From: Streptomyces sp. CB02261
GTDB lineage: Bacteria; Actinomycetota; Actinomycetes; Streptomycetales; Streptomycetaceae
Length of the DNA: 64,000 nucleotides
Direction: 5' to 3'
Assembly: GCF_001905665.1 (NCBI RefSeq)
Contig: NZ_LIVX01000001.1
Coordinates: forward strand, 620,001-684,000
Every line of letters begins with the position of its first letter. Positions within the stretch are counted from its first letter, which is position 1. The position numbers and the translations under genes are program-made. Shown here piece after piece: positions 50,023 through 58,618 of the stretch. The notes beneath the pieces were generated by a model. The model was not told where the DNA came from, ran no database searches, and saw nothing but the letters and a program-made list of their open reading frames with translations.

Positions 50023-51141
50023 ATGAGCGTTGCACGGAAACTTGCTGGCCGCCGCCGAGATGGTCGCGGCGCTGGCCGACTCGGTGAGCGTGAGCGCGCC
50101 CGCGGCGGTGCGCCACCTCGACGAGCAGGCCCCCCAGCAGCAGCGGTTCACCACGCTTGCGCGGGAGGGCGTCCGCAGGGACGGCGCGTTCTTCGACCGT
50201 TCGAGCCGGCTGACAGTGAACGTCCAGGACGCCGTGTCCGCCGAGAAGGCGGAGGAGGCCCGGTTCAAGGTGCGTGTGCCGCAGCACGGCGCGAGCACAT
50301 CAAGGCCGCGCTGGACCGCGGGCCGCCGAGCGGCTGCCCGCGGGCGTGTCCGCGTGGTCGGTGGACCTGGCCGCCGACACTGTGACGGTCGAGACCAGCG
50401 GCCGCGCCGACGCCGCCGGGAAGGCGTTCCTCAAGGCCGCCACGTCCTACGGGAAGGCCGTCCGTGTCGTGAGGAACGACCCGACCCTCGTGCCCCGGGC
50501 CACGGTCGTCCCGGGCAACCGCATGACCTTCAACGGGTACCTGCCCACCGGCACGACGTCACCGTCGCGTCCTCCGCGAGCACGGACCGCGTCCGGGTGG
50601 AGACGAGTTCTGCGAGCCAGTCCGACACGGCGATCCTGACGTACCCGACGACCGCCCAGGCCCCGCTCACCCGGCGCCTGGGACACCGCGCGCGGGCCAC
50701 CCAGGACAGCGGAGCTTCAGTCGCGCGGGCCGGCTCTCGGACGAGTTCGGCGGCACCTTTCCGTATGCCTACGAGAATTGCATGGAGAACCCGTCGTCCG
50801 AACCCTACGTGGGCACGATCGCGGTCGTGGACTGCTCGCCGGACGGGAAGCCCCGACCCATGAGCCCACCGAGCCAGACCGTCACCGTGCCGCCGAACTC
50901 GGAGGGGGTGGACTTCAAGGCGTCCTTCCGTTTCCCCCGGGAGCAGGGAGACGTGACCTCCAACGAGCCGCGCATGATCTGCGTGACCCTTCGGGACGAG
51001 GGCGGGGTCAGGGGCGAGGACAAGGACGCGCTCACCGTTCAGCTGAAACCCACCGGCGAGACCACCGGGGGTACGACCGGGGATACGGCCACCGGCGAGA
51101 CCGCCGACAGAGGCACCGGCGAGGCCGGTGGACTCGGCTGA
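50023..51141 (+). pseudogene. Frameshifted exported protein with streptogrisin-like propeptide
   Basis: An ATG at 50023 with GGAGGA upstream opens a frame that degrades at once. Conserved-looking pieces lie in shifting frames: a signal-peptide-like stretch and RSSRLTVNVQDAVSAEKAEEA (50030 frame), EHIKAALDR, then LPAGVSAWSVDLAADTVTVE to NDPTLVP (50274 frame). Then comes DVTVASSASTDRVRVETSS, and finally an open end, FGGTFPYAYENCMENP onward to 51141. The LPAGVSAW…VRVVRNDP part resembles the alpha-lytic/streptogrisin prodomain. No protease catalytic domain follows; the last about 140 residues are unrecognised. At least four frameshifts imply a pseudogene, or a poor-quality assembly stretch. The 214 bp to 51355 carry a further unassigned fragment. 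Confidence 0.65.
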
Positions 51142-51314
51142 GTCGCCTGGGCGAGGGGGCCCCGAGAGGTGGTCCGAGACGGGCGGCGGCGTGTTCGTGA
51201 TCCCGGCGGGCGACGCGGTCCGCGTCGGCTTCCGCGCGGACTGGGACGTCCGGGTGACTCCGGGCGTGTCGCTGCCGTGGTGCGCGTCACGACAGGTGCA
51301 CCGTGGGAGTAAGA

Positions 51315-51353
51315 AGCCCGCGGTCGCGGAGAAACCTTCCTGCGGCCACGGGC
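51315..51353 (-). terminator. Hairpin downstream of the CAU tRNA
   Basis: AGCCCGCGGTCGC and its near-complement GCGGCCACGGGCT (few mismatches) form a long stem 3 bp beyond the tRNA 3' end on the minus strand. Confidence 0.55.
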
Positions 51354-51355
51354 TG

Positions 51356-51432
51356 TGGTGGGGCGGGTGGGACTCGAACCCACGGCCGACGGATTATGAG
51401 TCCGCTGCTCTAACCGGCTGAGCTACCGCCCC
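51356..51432 (-). tRNA. tRNA with CAU anticodon (elongator Met, or Ile2)
   Basis: A 77-nt cloverleaf on the minus strand: acceptor GGGGCGG/CCGCCCC, D-arm GCTC…GAGC, anticodon loop CTCATAA (CAU), T-arm GTGGG TTCGAGT CCCAC. The CCA end is encoded (51356-51358). CAU can be elongator Met or the isoleucine tRNA that needs lysidine modification. It is not initiator-like, since the anticodon stem lacks three G-C pairs. Confidence 0.88.
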
Positions 51433-51563
51433 GATCGGTGAGGCGCGTACATGTGTGCGCGCCGTCTGCCGCAGCATAGCCGCTCATACGATCTCCTGCT
51501 CCGGAAGATCGGCTCTGCTGACCATGAAGACCGCGGTGCGCTCCGCTTGGTTCCCGCAGACGC

Positions 51564-51586
51564 GAAAAAGGACCCCGAAGGGTCCT
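51564..51586 (-). terminator. Terminator of the tRNA-Asn transcript
   Basis: On the minus strand AGGACCC-TTCG-GGGTCCT forms a 7-bp stem with a stable UUCG loop followed by TTTTT, 12 bp past the tRNA-Asn 3' end. Confidence 0.85.
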
Positions 51587-51597
51587 CTTCCGTTCCG

Positions 51598-51670
51598 CTC
51601 CCCCGGCTGGACTCGAACCAGCAACCCTCCGGTTAACAGCCGAATGCTCTGCCAATTGAGCTACAGGGGA
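51598..51670 (-). tRNA. tRNA-Asn(GUU), downstream copy
   Basis: A 73-nt cloverleaf: acceptor TCCCCTG/CGGGGGA with discriminator G73, anticodon loop CTGTTAA (GUU), T-arm GCTGG TTCGAGT CCAGC. CCA is not encoded. Confidence 0.95.
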
Positions 51671-51675
51671 TCGCG

Positions 51676-51748
51676 CTCCCCCGACTGGACTCGAACCAGT
51701 AACCTGCCGGTTAACAGCCGGCTGCTCTGCCAATTGAGCTACAGGGGA
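51676..51748 (-). tRNA. tRNA-Asn(GUU), upstream copy
   Basis: A 73-nt cloverleaf nearly identical to its neighbour, with compensated differences in the T-arm (ACTGG/CCAGT) and anticodon stem (GCCGG/CCGGC). The spacer between the two is only 5 bp, so they are co-transcribed and processed. CCA is not encoded. Confidence 0.95.
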
Positions 51749-51906
51749 TTGCTGCGTTGCACCGAACGTACCCACTCCGGATGCTCCGGGCGGGCGGTTG
51801 CTCGCTGCGACACATACATTAGCGCAAGCAGGGGGGTGCTCCGCCAATCGGTATCGCCTGGGCACCAGCGATGCATCAGAGAAGCTCTCCAGGGAAGGTG
51901 ATGGCC

Positions 51907-52218
51907 ATGCGATACAAGCTGACGTTCGTCATGGGACTCGCCCTCGGTTACGTGGTCGGCACACGTGCGGGTCGCGAGCGCTACGAGCAGTTGAGGAAGT
52001 CCGCCAAGGGCATCGCCCAGAACCCGGCCGTGCGGAACGCCGCCGAGTCCGCCGCCCAGACCGGGCGGCAGGTCGCGGGCAAGGCCGCGCACCTCGTGGG
52101 GGACAAGGTGGGCGACCGCCTGCCGTCCTCCGTGACCGACCGGGTCCACGCGCTGCGCGAGCGGAGCATGGGCAACGGGAAGGTCGAGGAGGACGAGTGG
52201 GGCACCAGTAACACCTGA
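51907..52218 (+). CDS. Small membrane-anchored protein, YtxH-like
   Basis: A 103-residue protein: MRYKLTFVMGLALGYVVGTRAGRERYEQ is a single N-terminal membrane segment followed by a GTRAGRERYEQL motif, then an Ala-rich amphipathic helix. This is the pattern of YtxH-type stress-associated proteins and a conserved actinobacterial small protein; function unknown. The ATG at 51907 is preferred over 51901 because GGAAGG is then 8 bp away. Confidence 0.75.
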   Translation: MRYKLTFVMGLALGYVVGTRAGRERYEQLRKSAKGIAQNPAVRNAAESAAQTGRQVAGKAAHLVGDKVGDRLPSSVTDRVHALRERSMGNGKVEEDEWGTSNT

Positions 52219-52248
52219 TCCGCCCCGCGTGCGGCAGAATCAAGTGTC

Positions 52249-53688
52249 ATGGGGATAGTCGCCGGACTCGACAGCTCAGCGGAGTTCACACGCATCGTCG
52301 TCTGTGACACGGACACGGGTGCCGTACTGCGGCAGGGATACGCCCCTCATCCGGGCGAACCCAAGGCCGTCGACGTCGACCCGCAGACCTGGCTGCTCTC
52401 CCTCGGGGAGGCCGCTACCGGCGGTCTCCTGGAGGGCGTGCAGGCCATCGGCGTGTCCGCGCAGCAGCACGGGCTGGTTCCCCTCGACGCGCAGGGCGGC
52501 CTGGTGCGGCCCGCGCTCGTCCGCAACGACAAGCGGGCCCAGGTGGCCGCCGCCGACCTCGTGGAGTCGCTGGGCGGACGCCAGGCCTGGGCCGAGGCCG
52601 TCGGCTCCGTGCCCGGCGCCGGGCAGCCGGTCGCCAAGCTGCGCTGGCTGGCCCGCACCGAGCCCGAGCACGCCCGGCGGATCGCGATGGTCCTCCAGCC
52701 GCACGACTGGCTGGTCTGGCAGCTCCTCGGCCGCCCGGCCCGGCGGACGACCGACCGCGGCGCCGCCTCCGGCACCGGCTACTGGTCGGCCCGCACCGGC
52801 ACGTACCGTCCCGACCTGGTCGAGCTGGCCCTCGGCCACCAGGCCGTGCTGCCCGAGGTCCTCGGGCCCGCGGAGGCCGCCGGCACCACGCCCGAGGGCC
52901 TCCTGATCTCCGCCGGCACCGGCGAGACGATGGCCGCCGCGCTCGGCCTCGGTCTCGGTCCCGGCGACGCCGTGGTCTCGCTCGGCGCCTCCGGCTCCGT
53001 GATGGCCGTCCACCACGAGGCGCTCGCCGACCCCGGCGGCATGATCACCTCCTTCGCCGACGCCACCGGCATGCACCTGCCCGTCGTCCACACCTCGAAC
53101 GCGGTACGGGCGCTGCGCGGCACCGCCGAGATGCTGGGCCTGGAGTCGCTCGACGAGCTGTCCGCGGTCGCCCTGAAGTCGACGCCGGGCGCCTCCGGGC
53201 TCGTCCTGCTGCCCTATCTGGAGGGCGAGCGGACTCCGAGCCTGCCGCACTCCGCGGGCACGCTCACCGGGCTGCGGCGCGAGTCGATGAAGCCCGAGCA
53301 CCTGGCGCGCGCCGCGTTCGAGGGGATGCTCTGCGCGCTCACCGACGCCATGGACGTGCTGCGCGGGCGGGGGGTCGAGGTGCGGCGGGTCTTCCTGCTC
53401 GGCGCGGCCGCCGCGCTGCCGGCCGTGCAGGCGCTCGCCCCCGCGCTGTTCGGCGCGCAGGTCGTCGTCCCCCAGCCGGCGGACTACGCCGCCCTCGGTG
53501 CGGCCCGGCAGGCCGCCTGGGCCCTCGGGGTGGCGCGGGGCACGCTGTCGCCGTCCACTCCCCCGGCCTGGCAGGGCGCCGCCGCGCAGATCCTGGAGCC
53601 CGGCGAGGACCTGTCCGCGGGTCAGGCCGTGCGGCAGCAGTACGTGGCCACGCGGGAGCAGATCCATCCGGGTGCGTTCGCTTCGTAA
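52249..53688 (+). CDS. FGGY carbohydrate-kinase homologue (xylulokinase-like) with altered active site
   Basis: A 479-residue protein with the FGGY fold: GLDSSAEFTRIVV (phosphate-1 region), SAQQHGLVPLD, SLGASGSV and LPYLEGERTP align with xylulokinase. Key positions differ. The catalytic Asp of the usual GxGDNAA motif is Glu226 here (AGTGETMAA), the WND of the sugar site is RND, and the C-terminal GGGAKS adenosine motif reads LLGAAAALP. It may be a slow, redirected or non-catalytic kinase. There is no sugar isomerase nearby. ATG at 52249 without a Shine-Dalgarno site. Confidence 0.82.
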   Translation: MGIVAGLDSSAEFTRIVVCDTDTGAVLRQGYAPHPGEPKAVDVDPQTWLLSLGEAATGGLLEGVQAIGVSAQQHGLVPLDAQGGLVRPALVRNDKRAQVAAADLVESLGGRQAWAEAVGSVPGAGQPVAKLRWLARTEPEHARRIAMVLQPHDWLVWQLLGRPARRTTDRGAASGTGYWSARTGTYRPDLVELALGHQAVLPEVLGPAEAAGTTPEGLLISAGTGETMAAALGLGLGPGDAVVSLGASGSVMAVHHEALADPGGMITSFADATGMHLPVVHTSNAVRALRGTAEMLGLESLDELSAVALKSTPGASGLVLLPYLEGERTPSLPHSAGTLTGLRRESMKPEHLARAAFEGMLCALTDAMDVLRGRGVEVRRVFLLGAAAALPAVQALAPALFGAQVVVPQPADYAALGAARQAAWALGVARGTLSPSTPPAWQGAAAQILEPGEDLSAGQAVRQQYVATREQIHPGAFAS

Positions 53689-53761
53689 AGTCTTCACCAG
53701 GGCTCGCCGCGCCCCGGAAACGAGTCGTAACGTCTCGGTGGCGCGGGCGATAGTAGGAGCC

Positions 53762-55495
53762 GTGCTCATAAGACTTCTCCGAACCCATCTCGGGCCCTAT
53801 CGAAAACCCATCGCCCTGCTCGTGCTGCTGCAGTTCCTGCAGACCTGCGCGAGCCTCTACCTGCCCACCCTGAACGCGGACATCATCGACGACGGTGTCG
53901 TCAAGGGGGACACGGGCTACATCCTGCAGTTCGGCGCCCTGATGGTCGGCGTCTCCGTCGTCCAGGTCGTCTGCAACATCGGTGCCGTGTTCTACGGCGC
54001 CCGGACGGCGTCCGCCCTGGGCCGGGACGTGCGCGGCGCGGTCTTCGACCGGGTGCAGTCGTTCTCCGCGCGGGAGCTGGGGCACTTCGGCGCGCCCTCG
54101 CTGATCACCCGTACGACCAATGACGTGCAGCAGATCCAGATGCTGGTCCTGATGGCGTTCACCCTGATGGTCTCCGCGCCCATCATGTGTGTCGGCGGCA
54201 TCGTGATGGCCCTCGGCCAGGACGTGCCGCTCTCGGCCGTGCTGCTCGCCGTGGTGCCGATCCTCGGGATCGCGGTCTCGCTGATCGTGCGGAGGATGCG
54301 GCCGCTCTTCCGGACGATGCAGGAACGTCTCGACACGGTGAACCGGGTGCTGCGCGAGCAGATCACCGGCAACCGGGTGATCCGGGCGTTCGTGAAGGAC
54401 TCCTACGAGGAGGAGCGGTTCCGCGGGGCCAACGCCGAGCTGACCGACGTGTCGATGGCGACCGGCCGGCTGATGGCGCTGATGTTCCCGACGGTGATGA
54501 CGGTCGTGAACGTCTCCAGCGTCGCCGTCGTCTGGTTCGGGGCGCACCGGATCGACAGCGGCGAGATGCAGATCGGCGCGCTGACCGCGTTCCTCGCCTA
54601 TCTGATGCAGATCGTGATGGCGGTCATGATGGCCACCTTCATGTTCATGATGGTGCCGCGGGCCGAGGTATGCGCGGAGCGCATCGAGGAGGTCCTGGCG
54701 ACCGAGTCGAGCGTGGTGCCGCCGGTGGACCCGGTGCGGACACTGTCCCGGCGCGGACATCTGGAGGTACGCGCCGCCGAATTCCGTTACCCCGGTGCGG
54801 AGGAGTCCGTGCTCAAGGACGTCGGGCTCGTCGCACGGCCCGGTGAGACCACCGCGATCATCGGCTCCACCGGCAGCGGCAAGTCGACCCTCCTAGGACT
54901 CGTGCCCCGGCTCTTCGACGCCACCGGCGGCGAGGTCCTCGTGGACGGCGTCGACGTCCGCCGACTCGACCCGGACCTCATGGCGAAGACCGTCGGACTC
55001 GTCCCCCAGAAGCCCTACCTCTTCTCCGGGACCGTCGCCACCAACCTCCGCTACGGCAAGCCCGACGCCACCGACGAGGAACTCTGGCACGCCCTGGAGG
55101 TCGCCCAGGCCGCCGACTTCGTACGGAAGCTGGAAGCCGGTCTGAACGCGCCCATCGCGCAGGGCGGCACCAATGTCTCCGGTGGGCAGCGGCAGCGGCT
55201 CGCCATCGCGCGGACGCTGGTGCAGCGGCCGGAGATCTATCTCTTCGACGATTCGTTCTCCGCCCTCGACTACGAGACGGACGCCCTGCTCCGGGCCGCG
55301 CTCGCCCGGGAGACGGCCGACTCGACCGTCGTCATCGTCGCCCAGCGGGTCTCCACCATCCGGGAGGCCGACCGGATCATCGTCCTCGACGCGGGCCGGG
55401 TCGTCGGCACCGGACGGCACCGGGACCTGATGGAGGACAACGAGACGTACCGGGAGATCGTCCTCTCCCAGCTCACCGAGGCGGAGGCAGCCTGA
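53762..55495 (+). CDS. ABC exporter subunit A (degenerate nucleotide site)
   Basis: A 577-residue half-transporter: six membrane spans (TASLYLP-type start, here SLYLPTLNADIIDDGVVKGD), then an ATPase domain. Walker A is GSTGSGKST and the signature NVSGGQRQR is canonical. Walker B reads IYLFDDS, with Asp in place of the catalytic Glu, and the H-loop is VAQRVST (Gln instead of His). This is the pattern of the non-hydrolytic site of heterodimeric type IV exporters. GTG start at 53762 with AGGAG close by. The stop overlaps the next start (TGATG). Confidence 0.9.
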   Translation: MLIRLLRTHLGPYRKPIALLVLLQFLQTCASLYLPTLNADIIDDGVVKGDTGYILQFGALMVGVSVVQVVCNIGAVFYGARTASALGRDVRGAVFDRVQSFSARELGHFGAPSLITRTTNDVQQIQMLVLMAFTLMVSAPIMCVGGIVMALGQDVPLSAVLLAVVPILGIAVSLIVRRMRPLFRTMQERLDTVNRVLREQITGNRVIRAFVKDSYEEERFRGANAELTDVSMATGRLMALMFPTVMTVVNVSSVAVVWFGAHRIDSGEMQIGALTAFLAYLMQIVMAVMMATFMFMMVPRAEVCAERIEEVLATESSVVPPVDPVRTLSRRGHLEVRAAEFRYPGAEESVLKDVGLVARPGETTAIIGSTGSGKSTLLGLVPRLFDATGGEVLVDGVDVRRLDPDLMAKTVGLVPQKPYLFSGTVATNLRYGKPDATDEELWHALEVAQAADFVRKLEAGLNAPIAQGGTNVSGGQRQRLAIARTLVQRPEIYLFDDSFSALDYETDALLRAALARETADSTVVIVAQRVSTIREADRIIVLDAGRVVGTGRHRDLMEDNETYREIVLSQLTEAEAA

Positions 55496-57426
55496 TGGCC
55501 GGTCCTGGCGGACGCATGATGGCCGGTGGCGGCCCCGACCAGCGGTCGATGGACTTCAAGGGCTCGGGAAAGCGGCTGCTGAAGCAGCTGACTCCCGAGC
55601 GTGGCGCGCTCTGGGTGATGCTGATCGCCGGTGTGCTGTCGGTGGCGGCCTCCGTGGTCGGCCCGAAGATCCTCGGCAAGGCGACCGACCTCGTCTTCGC
55701 GGGCGTGATCGGGAACCAGATCGAGGGCGGGACGAAGGCGGAGGCGATCGCGGGGCTGCGCGCCGCGGGTGACTCCGGCATGGCGGACATGCTGACCGGC
55801 GTCGACTTCACACCGGGGCAGGGGATCGACTTCTCCGCCGTCGGCGAGGTGCTGCTGGTGGTCCTCGGCGTCTACGTGGCGGCGGGCCTGCTCATGCTGG
55901 TCTCCACCCGCATGTCGATCAGGGTGATCAACCGGACGGTCTACCGGATGCGGGAGGACGTCCAGACGAAGCTGGCGCGGCTCCCCCTGTCGTACTTCGA
56001 CCGGGCGAAGCGCGGCGAGGTGCTCTCCCGGGCGACCAACGACATCGACAACATCTCGCAGACGCTCCAGCAGTCGATGGGGCAGCTGATCAACTCGCTG
56101 CTCACGATCGTCGGCGTGCTCGCGATGATGTTCTGGATCTCGCCGCTGCTCGCGCTCGTGGCGCTGATCACCGTGCCGGTGTCGGTCTTCGTCGCGGCGA
56201 GGATCGGCAAGCGCTCGCAGCCGCACTTCGTCCAGCAGTGGAAGTCCACGGGCACGCTCAACGCGCACGTGGAGGAGATGTACAGCGGGCACGCCCTGGT
56301 GAAGGTCTTCGGCCGGCAGGCGGAGTCCGCGGCGGACTTCCGCGAGCAGAACGAGGCCCTCTACGAGGCCGGGTTCAAAGCGCAGTTCAACAGCGGTGTG
56401 ATGCAGCCGGTGATGTTCTTCCTGTCGAACATCAACTACGTCCTGGTGGCCGTGGTCGGTGGTCTGCGGGTCGCGAGCGGCACGCTGTCCATCGGTGACG
56501 TGCAGGCCTTCATCCAGTACTCGCGCCAGTTCTCCATGCCGCTGACGCAGGTCGCGTCGATGGCGAACCTGGTGCAGTCGGGTGTCGCCTCGGCCGAGCG
56601 GATCTTCGAGCTGCTCGACGCCGAGGAGCAGGGGCCGGACGCCCCGAAGAGCGAGAGCGAGACGCCGGCCGACCTCAAGGGCAGGGTGGCCCTGGAGGGT
56701 GTGTCCTTCCGCTACGAGGCGGACAAGCCGCTGATCGAGGACCTGTCGCTCACGGTGGAGCCGGGTCAGACGGTCGCGATCGTCGGCCCGACGGGCGCCG
56801 GCAAGACGACCCTGGTGAACCTGCTCATGCGCTTCTACGAGGTGACGGGCGGCCGGATCACCCTGGACGGGGCGGACATCGCGAAGATGCCCCGCGAGGA
56901 CCTGCGGGCCGGGGTCGGCATGGTCCTCCAGGACACGTGGCTGTTCGGCGGCACCATCGCGGACAACATCGCGTACGGCGCGACCCGCGAGGTGACCCGG
57001 GCGGAGATCGAGGAGGCGGCGCGGGCCGCGCACGCCGACCGGTTCGTCCGCACCCTGCCCGAGGGGTACGACACGGTCATCGACGACGACGGGGCGGGGG
57101 TCAGCGCGGGCGAGAAGCAGCTGATCACCATCGCGCGGGCGTTCCTGTCCGACCCGGTGATCCTCGTCCTCGACGAGGCCACCAGCTCGGTCGACACCCG
57201 CACGGAGGTCCTGATCCAGAAGGCGATGGCGCGGCTGGCCCACGGGCGCACCTCGTTCGTGATCGCGCACCGGCTCTCCACGATCCGGGACGCGGACGTG
57301 ATCCTGGTGATGGAGAACGGGTCGATCGTCGAGCAGGGCACCCACGAGGAGCTGCTGGCGTCCGCCGGGGCGTACGCCCGGCTGTACGCGGCGCAGTTCG
57401 CGCAGGCGGTGGCGGAGGTCGACTGA
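55495..57426 (+). CDS. ABC exporter subunit B (catalytic nucleotide site)
   Basis: A 643-residue half-transporter with an N-terminal Gly-rich extension, six membrane spans, and an ATPase with Walker A GPTGAGKTT, Walker B ILVLDEATSS (Glu present) and H-loop IAHRLST. Its signature is unusual (GVSAGEKQ instead of LSGGQ). Paired with subunit A, the dimer has one canonical site (B Walker motifs plus A signature) and one degenerate site, as in TM287/288 and BmrCD. Multidrug or lipid export is likely; the substrate is unknown. Confidence 0.92.
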   Translation: MAGPGGRMMAGGGPDQRSMDFKGSGKRLLKQLTPERGALWVMLIAGVLSVAASVVGPKILGKATDLVFAGVIGNQIEGGTKAEAIAGLRAAGDSGMADMLTGVDFTPGQGIDFSAVGEVLLVVLGVYVAAGLLMLVSTRMSIRVINRTVYRMREDVQTKLARLPLSYFDRAKRGEVLSRATNDIDNISQTLQQSMGQLINSLLTIVGVLAMMFWISPLLALVALITVPVSVFVAARIGKRSQPHFVQQWKSTGTLNAHVEEMYSGHALVKVFGRQAESAADFREQNEALYEAGFKAQFNSGVMQPVMFFLSNINYVLVAVVGGLRVASGTLSIGDVQAFIQYSRQFSMPLTQVASMANLVQSGVASAERIFELLDAEEQGPDAPKSESETPADLKGRVALEGVSFRYEADKPLIEDLSLTVEPGQTVAIVGPTGAGKTTLVNLLMRFYEVTGGRITLDGADIAKMPREDLRAGVGMVLQDTWLFGGTIADNIAYGATREVTRAEIEEAARAAHADRFVRTLPEGYDTVIDDDGAGVSAGEKQLITIARAFLSDPVILVLDEATSSVDTRTEVLIQKAMARLAHGRTSFVIAHRLSTIRDADVILVMENGSIVEQGTHEELLASAGAYARLYAAQFAQAVAEVD

Positions 57427-57442
57427 CCCCGGTCGGCGCGGT

Positions 57443-58501
57443 TCAGTCCAGGTATCCCCTGAGCTGGTCCGCGTAGGCGTGGTCCCGCAGTTTGGAGAGG
57501 GTCTTGGACTCGATCTGGCGGATGCGCTCGCGTGTCACGCCGAAGAGACGTCCTATCTCCTCCAGGGTGCGGGGCCTGCCGTCGTCGAGGCCGTAGCGGA
57601 GCTGGACGACCTTGCGTTCGCGTTCACCCAGGGTGGAGAGCACGTCCTCCAGGTGGCGGCGGAGCAGCAGGAAGGCGGCGGACTCGACGGGTGAGGCGGC
57701 GTCGCCGTCCTCGATCAGGTCGCCGAGGGCGACGTCGTCCTCCTCGCCGACGGGGGTGTGCAGGGAGACCGGTTCCTGGGCGAGGCGGAGGACCTCGCCC
57801 ACCCGCTCGGGGGCCAGGTCCAGTTCGGCGGCGACCTCCTCCGCGGTGGGTTCGTAACCGCGTTCCTGGAGCATGCGGCGCTGGACGCGGATGACCCGGT
57901 TGATGAGTTCGACGACGTGTACGGGGACGCGGATGGTCCGGGCCTGGTCGGCGAGGGCCCGGGACATCGCCTGGCGGATCCACCAGGTGGCGTACGTGGA
58001 GAACTTGTAGCCGCGCGCGTAGTCGAACTTCTCGACGGCGCGGATGAGGCCGAGGTTCCCCTCCTGGACGAGGTCCAGCATGGTGAGGCCACGGCCCACG
58101 TACCGCTTGGCGACGGAGACGACGAGGCGGAGGTTGGCCTCGATGAGCCTGCGCTTGGCGATCCGGCCCTGGACGACGATCCGGTCCAGGTCGCCCGCGA
58201 GCCGGGAGTCCAGGTCGGGGGTGCGGGCGAGTTTCTCCTCGGCGAAGAGCCCGGCCTCGACGCGGCGGGCGAGTTCGACCTCCTCCTCGGCGGTGAGCAG
58301 TGGGATGCGGCCGATCTCGCGGAGGTACTGGCGGAAGAGGTCGGAGGAGGGTCCGTTGCCGCCGGGGTCGGGGCGGCGCTGCACGGGGGGATCCGCCGGC
58401 TCGTCCGCTTCATCCGGCTCGTTCGGTTCGTTCGGTTCGTTCGGTTCGTTCGGTGCGTCGAGGGATTGCTCCTGCGACACGGTCCGGGTCTCGGTCTGCA
58501 C
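57443..58501 (-). CDS. hrdA: Principal-type sigma factor HrdA (sigma-70)
   Basis: A 352-residue group 2 sigma factor. Region 1.2 is [17 protein letters not shown]. Region 2 runs through [37 protein letters not shown] and [13 protein letters not shown]. Region 4 has [20 protein letters not shown]. The 2.4 and 4.2 promoter-contact segments are nearly as in HrdB. Position beside dnaG matches S. coelicolor hrdA (SCO2465). GTG start with GGAGG 9 bp upstream. The N-terminus carries four Asn-Glu-Pro repeats. It is convergent with the ABC exporter. Confidence 0.92.
   Translation of the reverse strand: MQTETRTVSQEQSLDAPNEPNEPNEPNEPDEADEPADPPVQRRPDPGGNGPSSDLFRQYLREIGRIPLLTAEEEVELARRVEAGLFAEEKLARTPDLDSRLAGDLDRIVVQGRIAKRRLIEANLRLVVSVAKRYVGRGLTMLDLVQEGNLGLIRAVEKFDYARGYKFSTYATWWIRQAMSRALADQARTIRVPVHVVELINRVIRVQRRMLQERGYEPTAEEVAAELDLAPERVGEVLRLAQEPVSLHTPVGEEDDVALGDLIEDGDAASPVESAAFLLLRRHLEDVLSTLGERERKVVQLRYGLDDGRPRTLEEIGRLFGVTRERIRQIESKTLSKLRDHAYADQLRGYLD
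58415..58450 (-). repeat. Four 9-bp repeats in hrdA
   Basis: Four copies of AACGAACCG (coding strand) encode Asn-Glu-Pro at residues 18-29, in the poorly conserved acidic N-terminus. A simple repeat of this kind could vary in copy number without frameshift. Confidence 0.85.
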
Positions 58502-58618
58502 GACGGGCGACCTCCAGGCGGGACGGAACGACACCGTCCTCCAGTGTGGGGTACGACACATCGCGGCCACGAGGGGCGTGCGGTGACTTTTTGAGACCGG
58601 GGCGTGACGGAACGTACG

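Noticed and set aside
51356..51748. Integrated element at the tRNA-Asn genes
   Set aside because: No integrase, excisionase, replication gene or duplicated tRNA 3' end is seen on either side; the neighbours are ordinary chromosomal genes.
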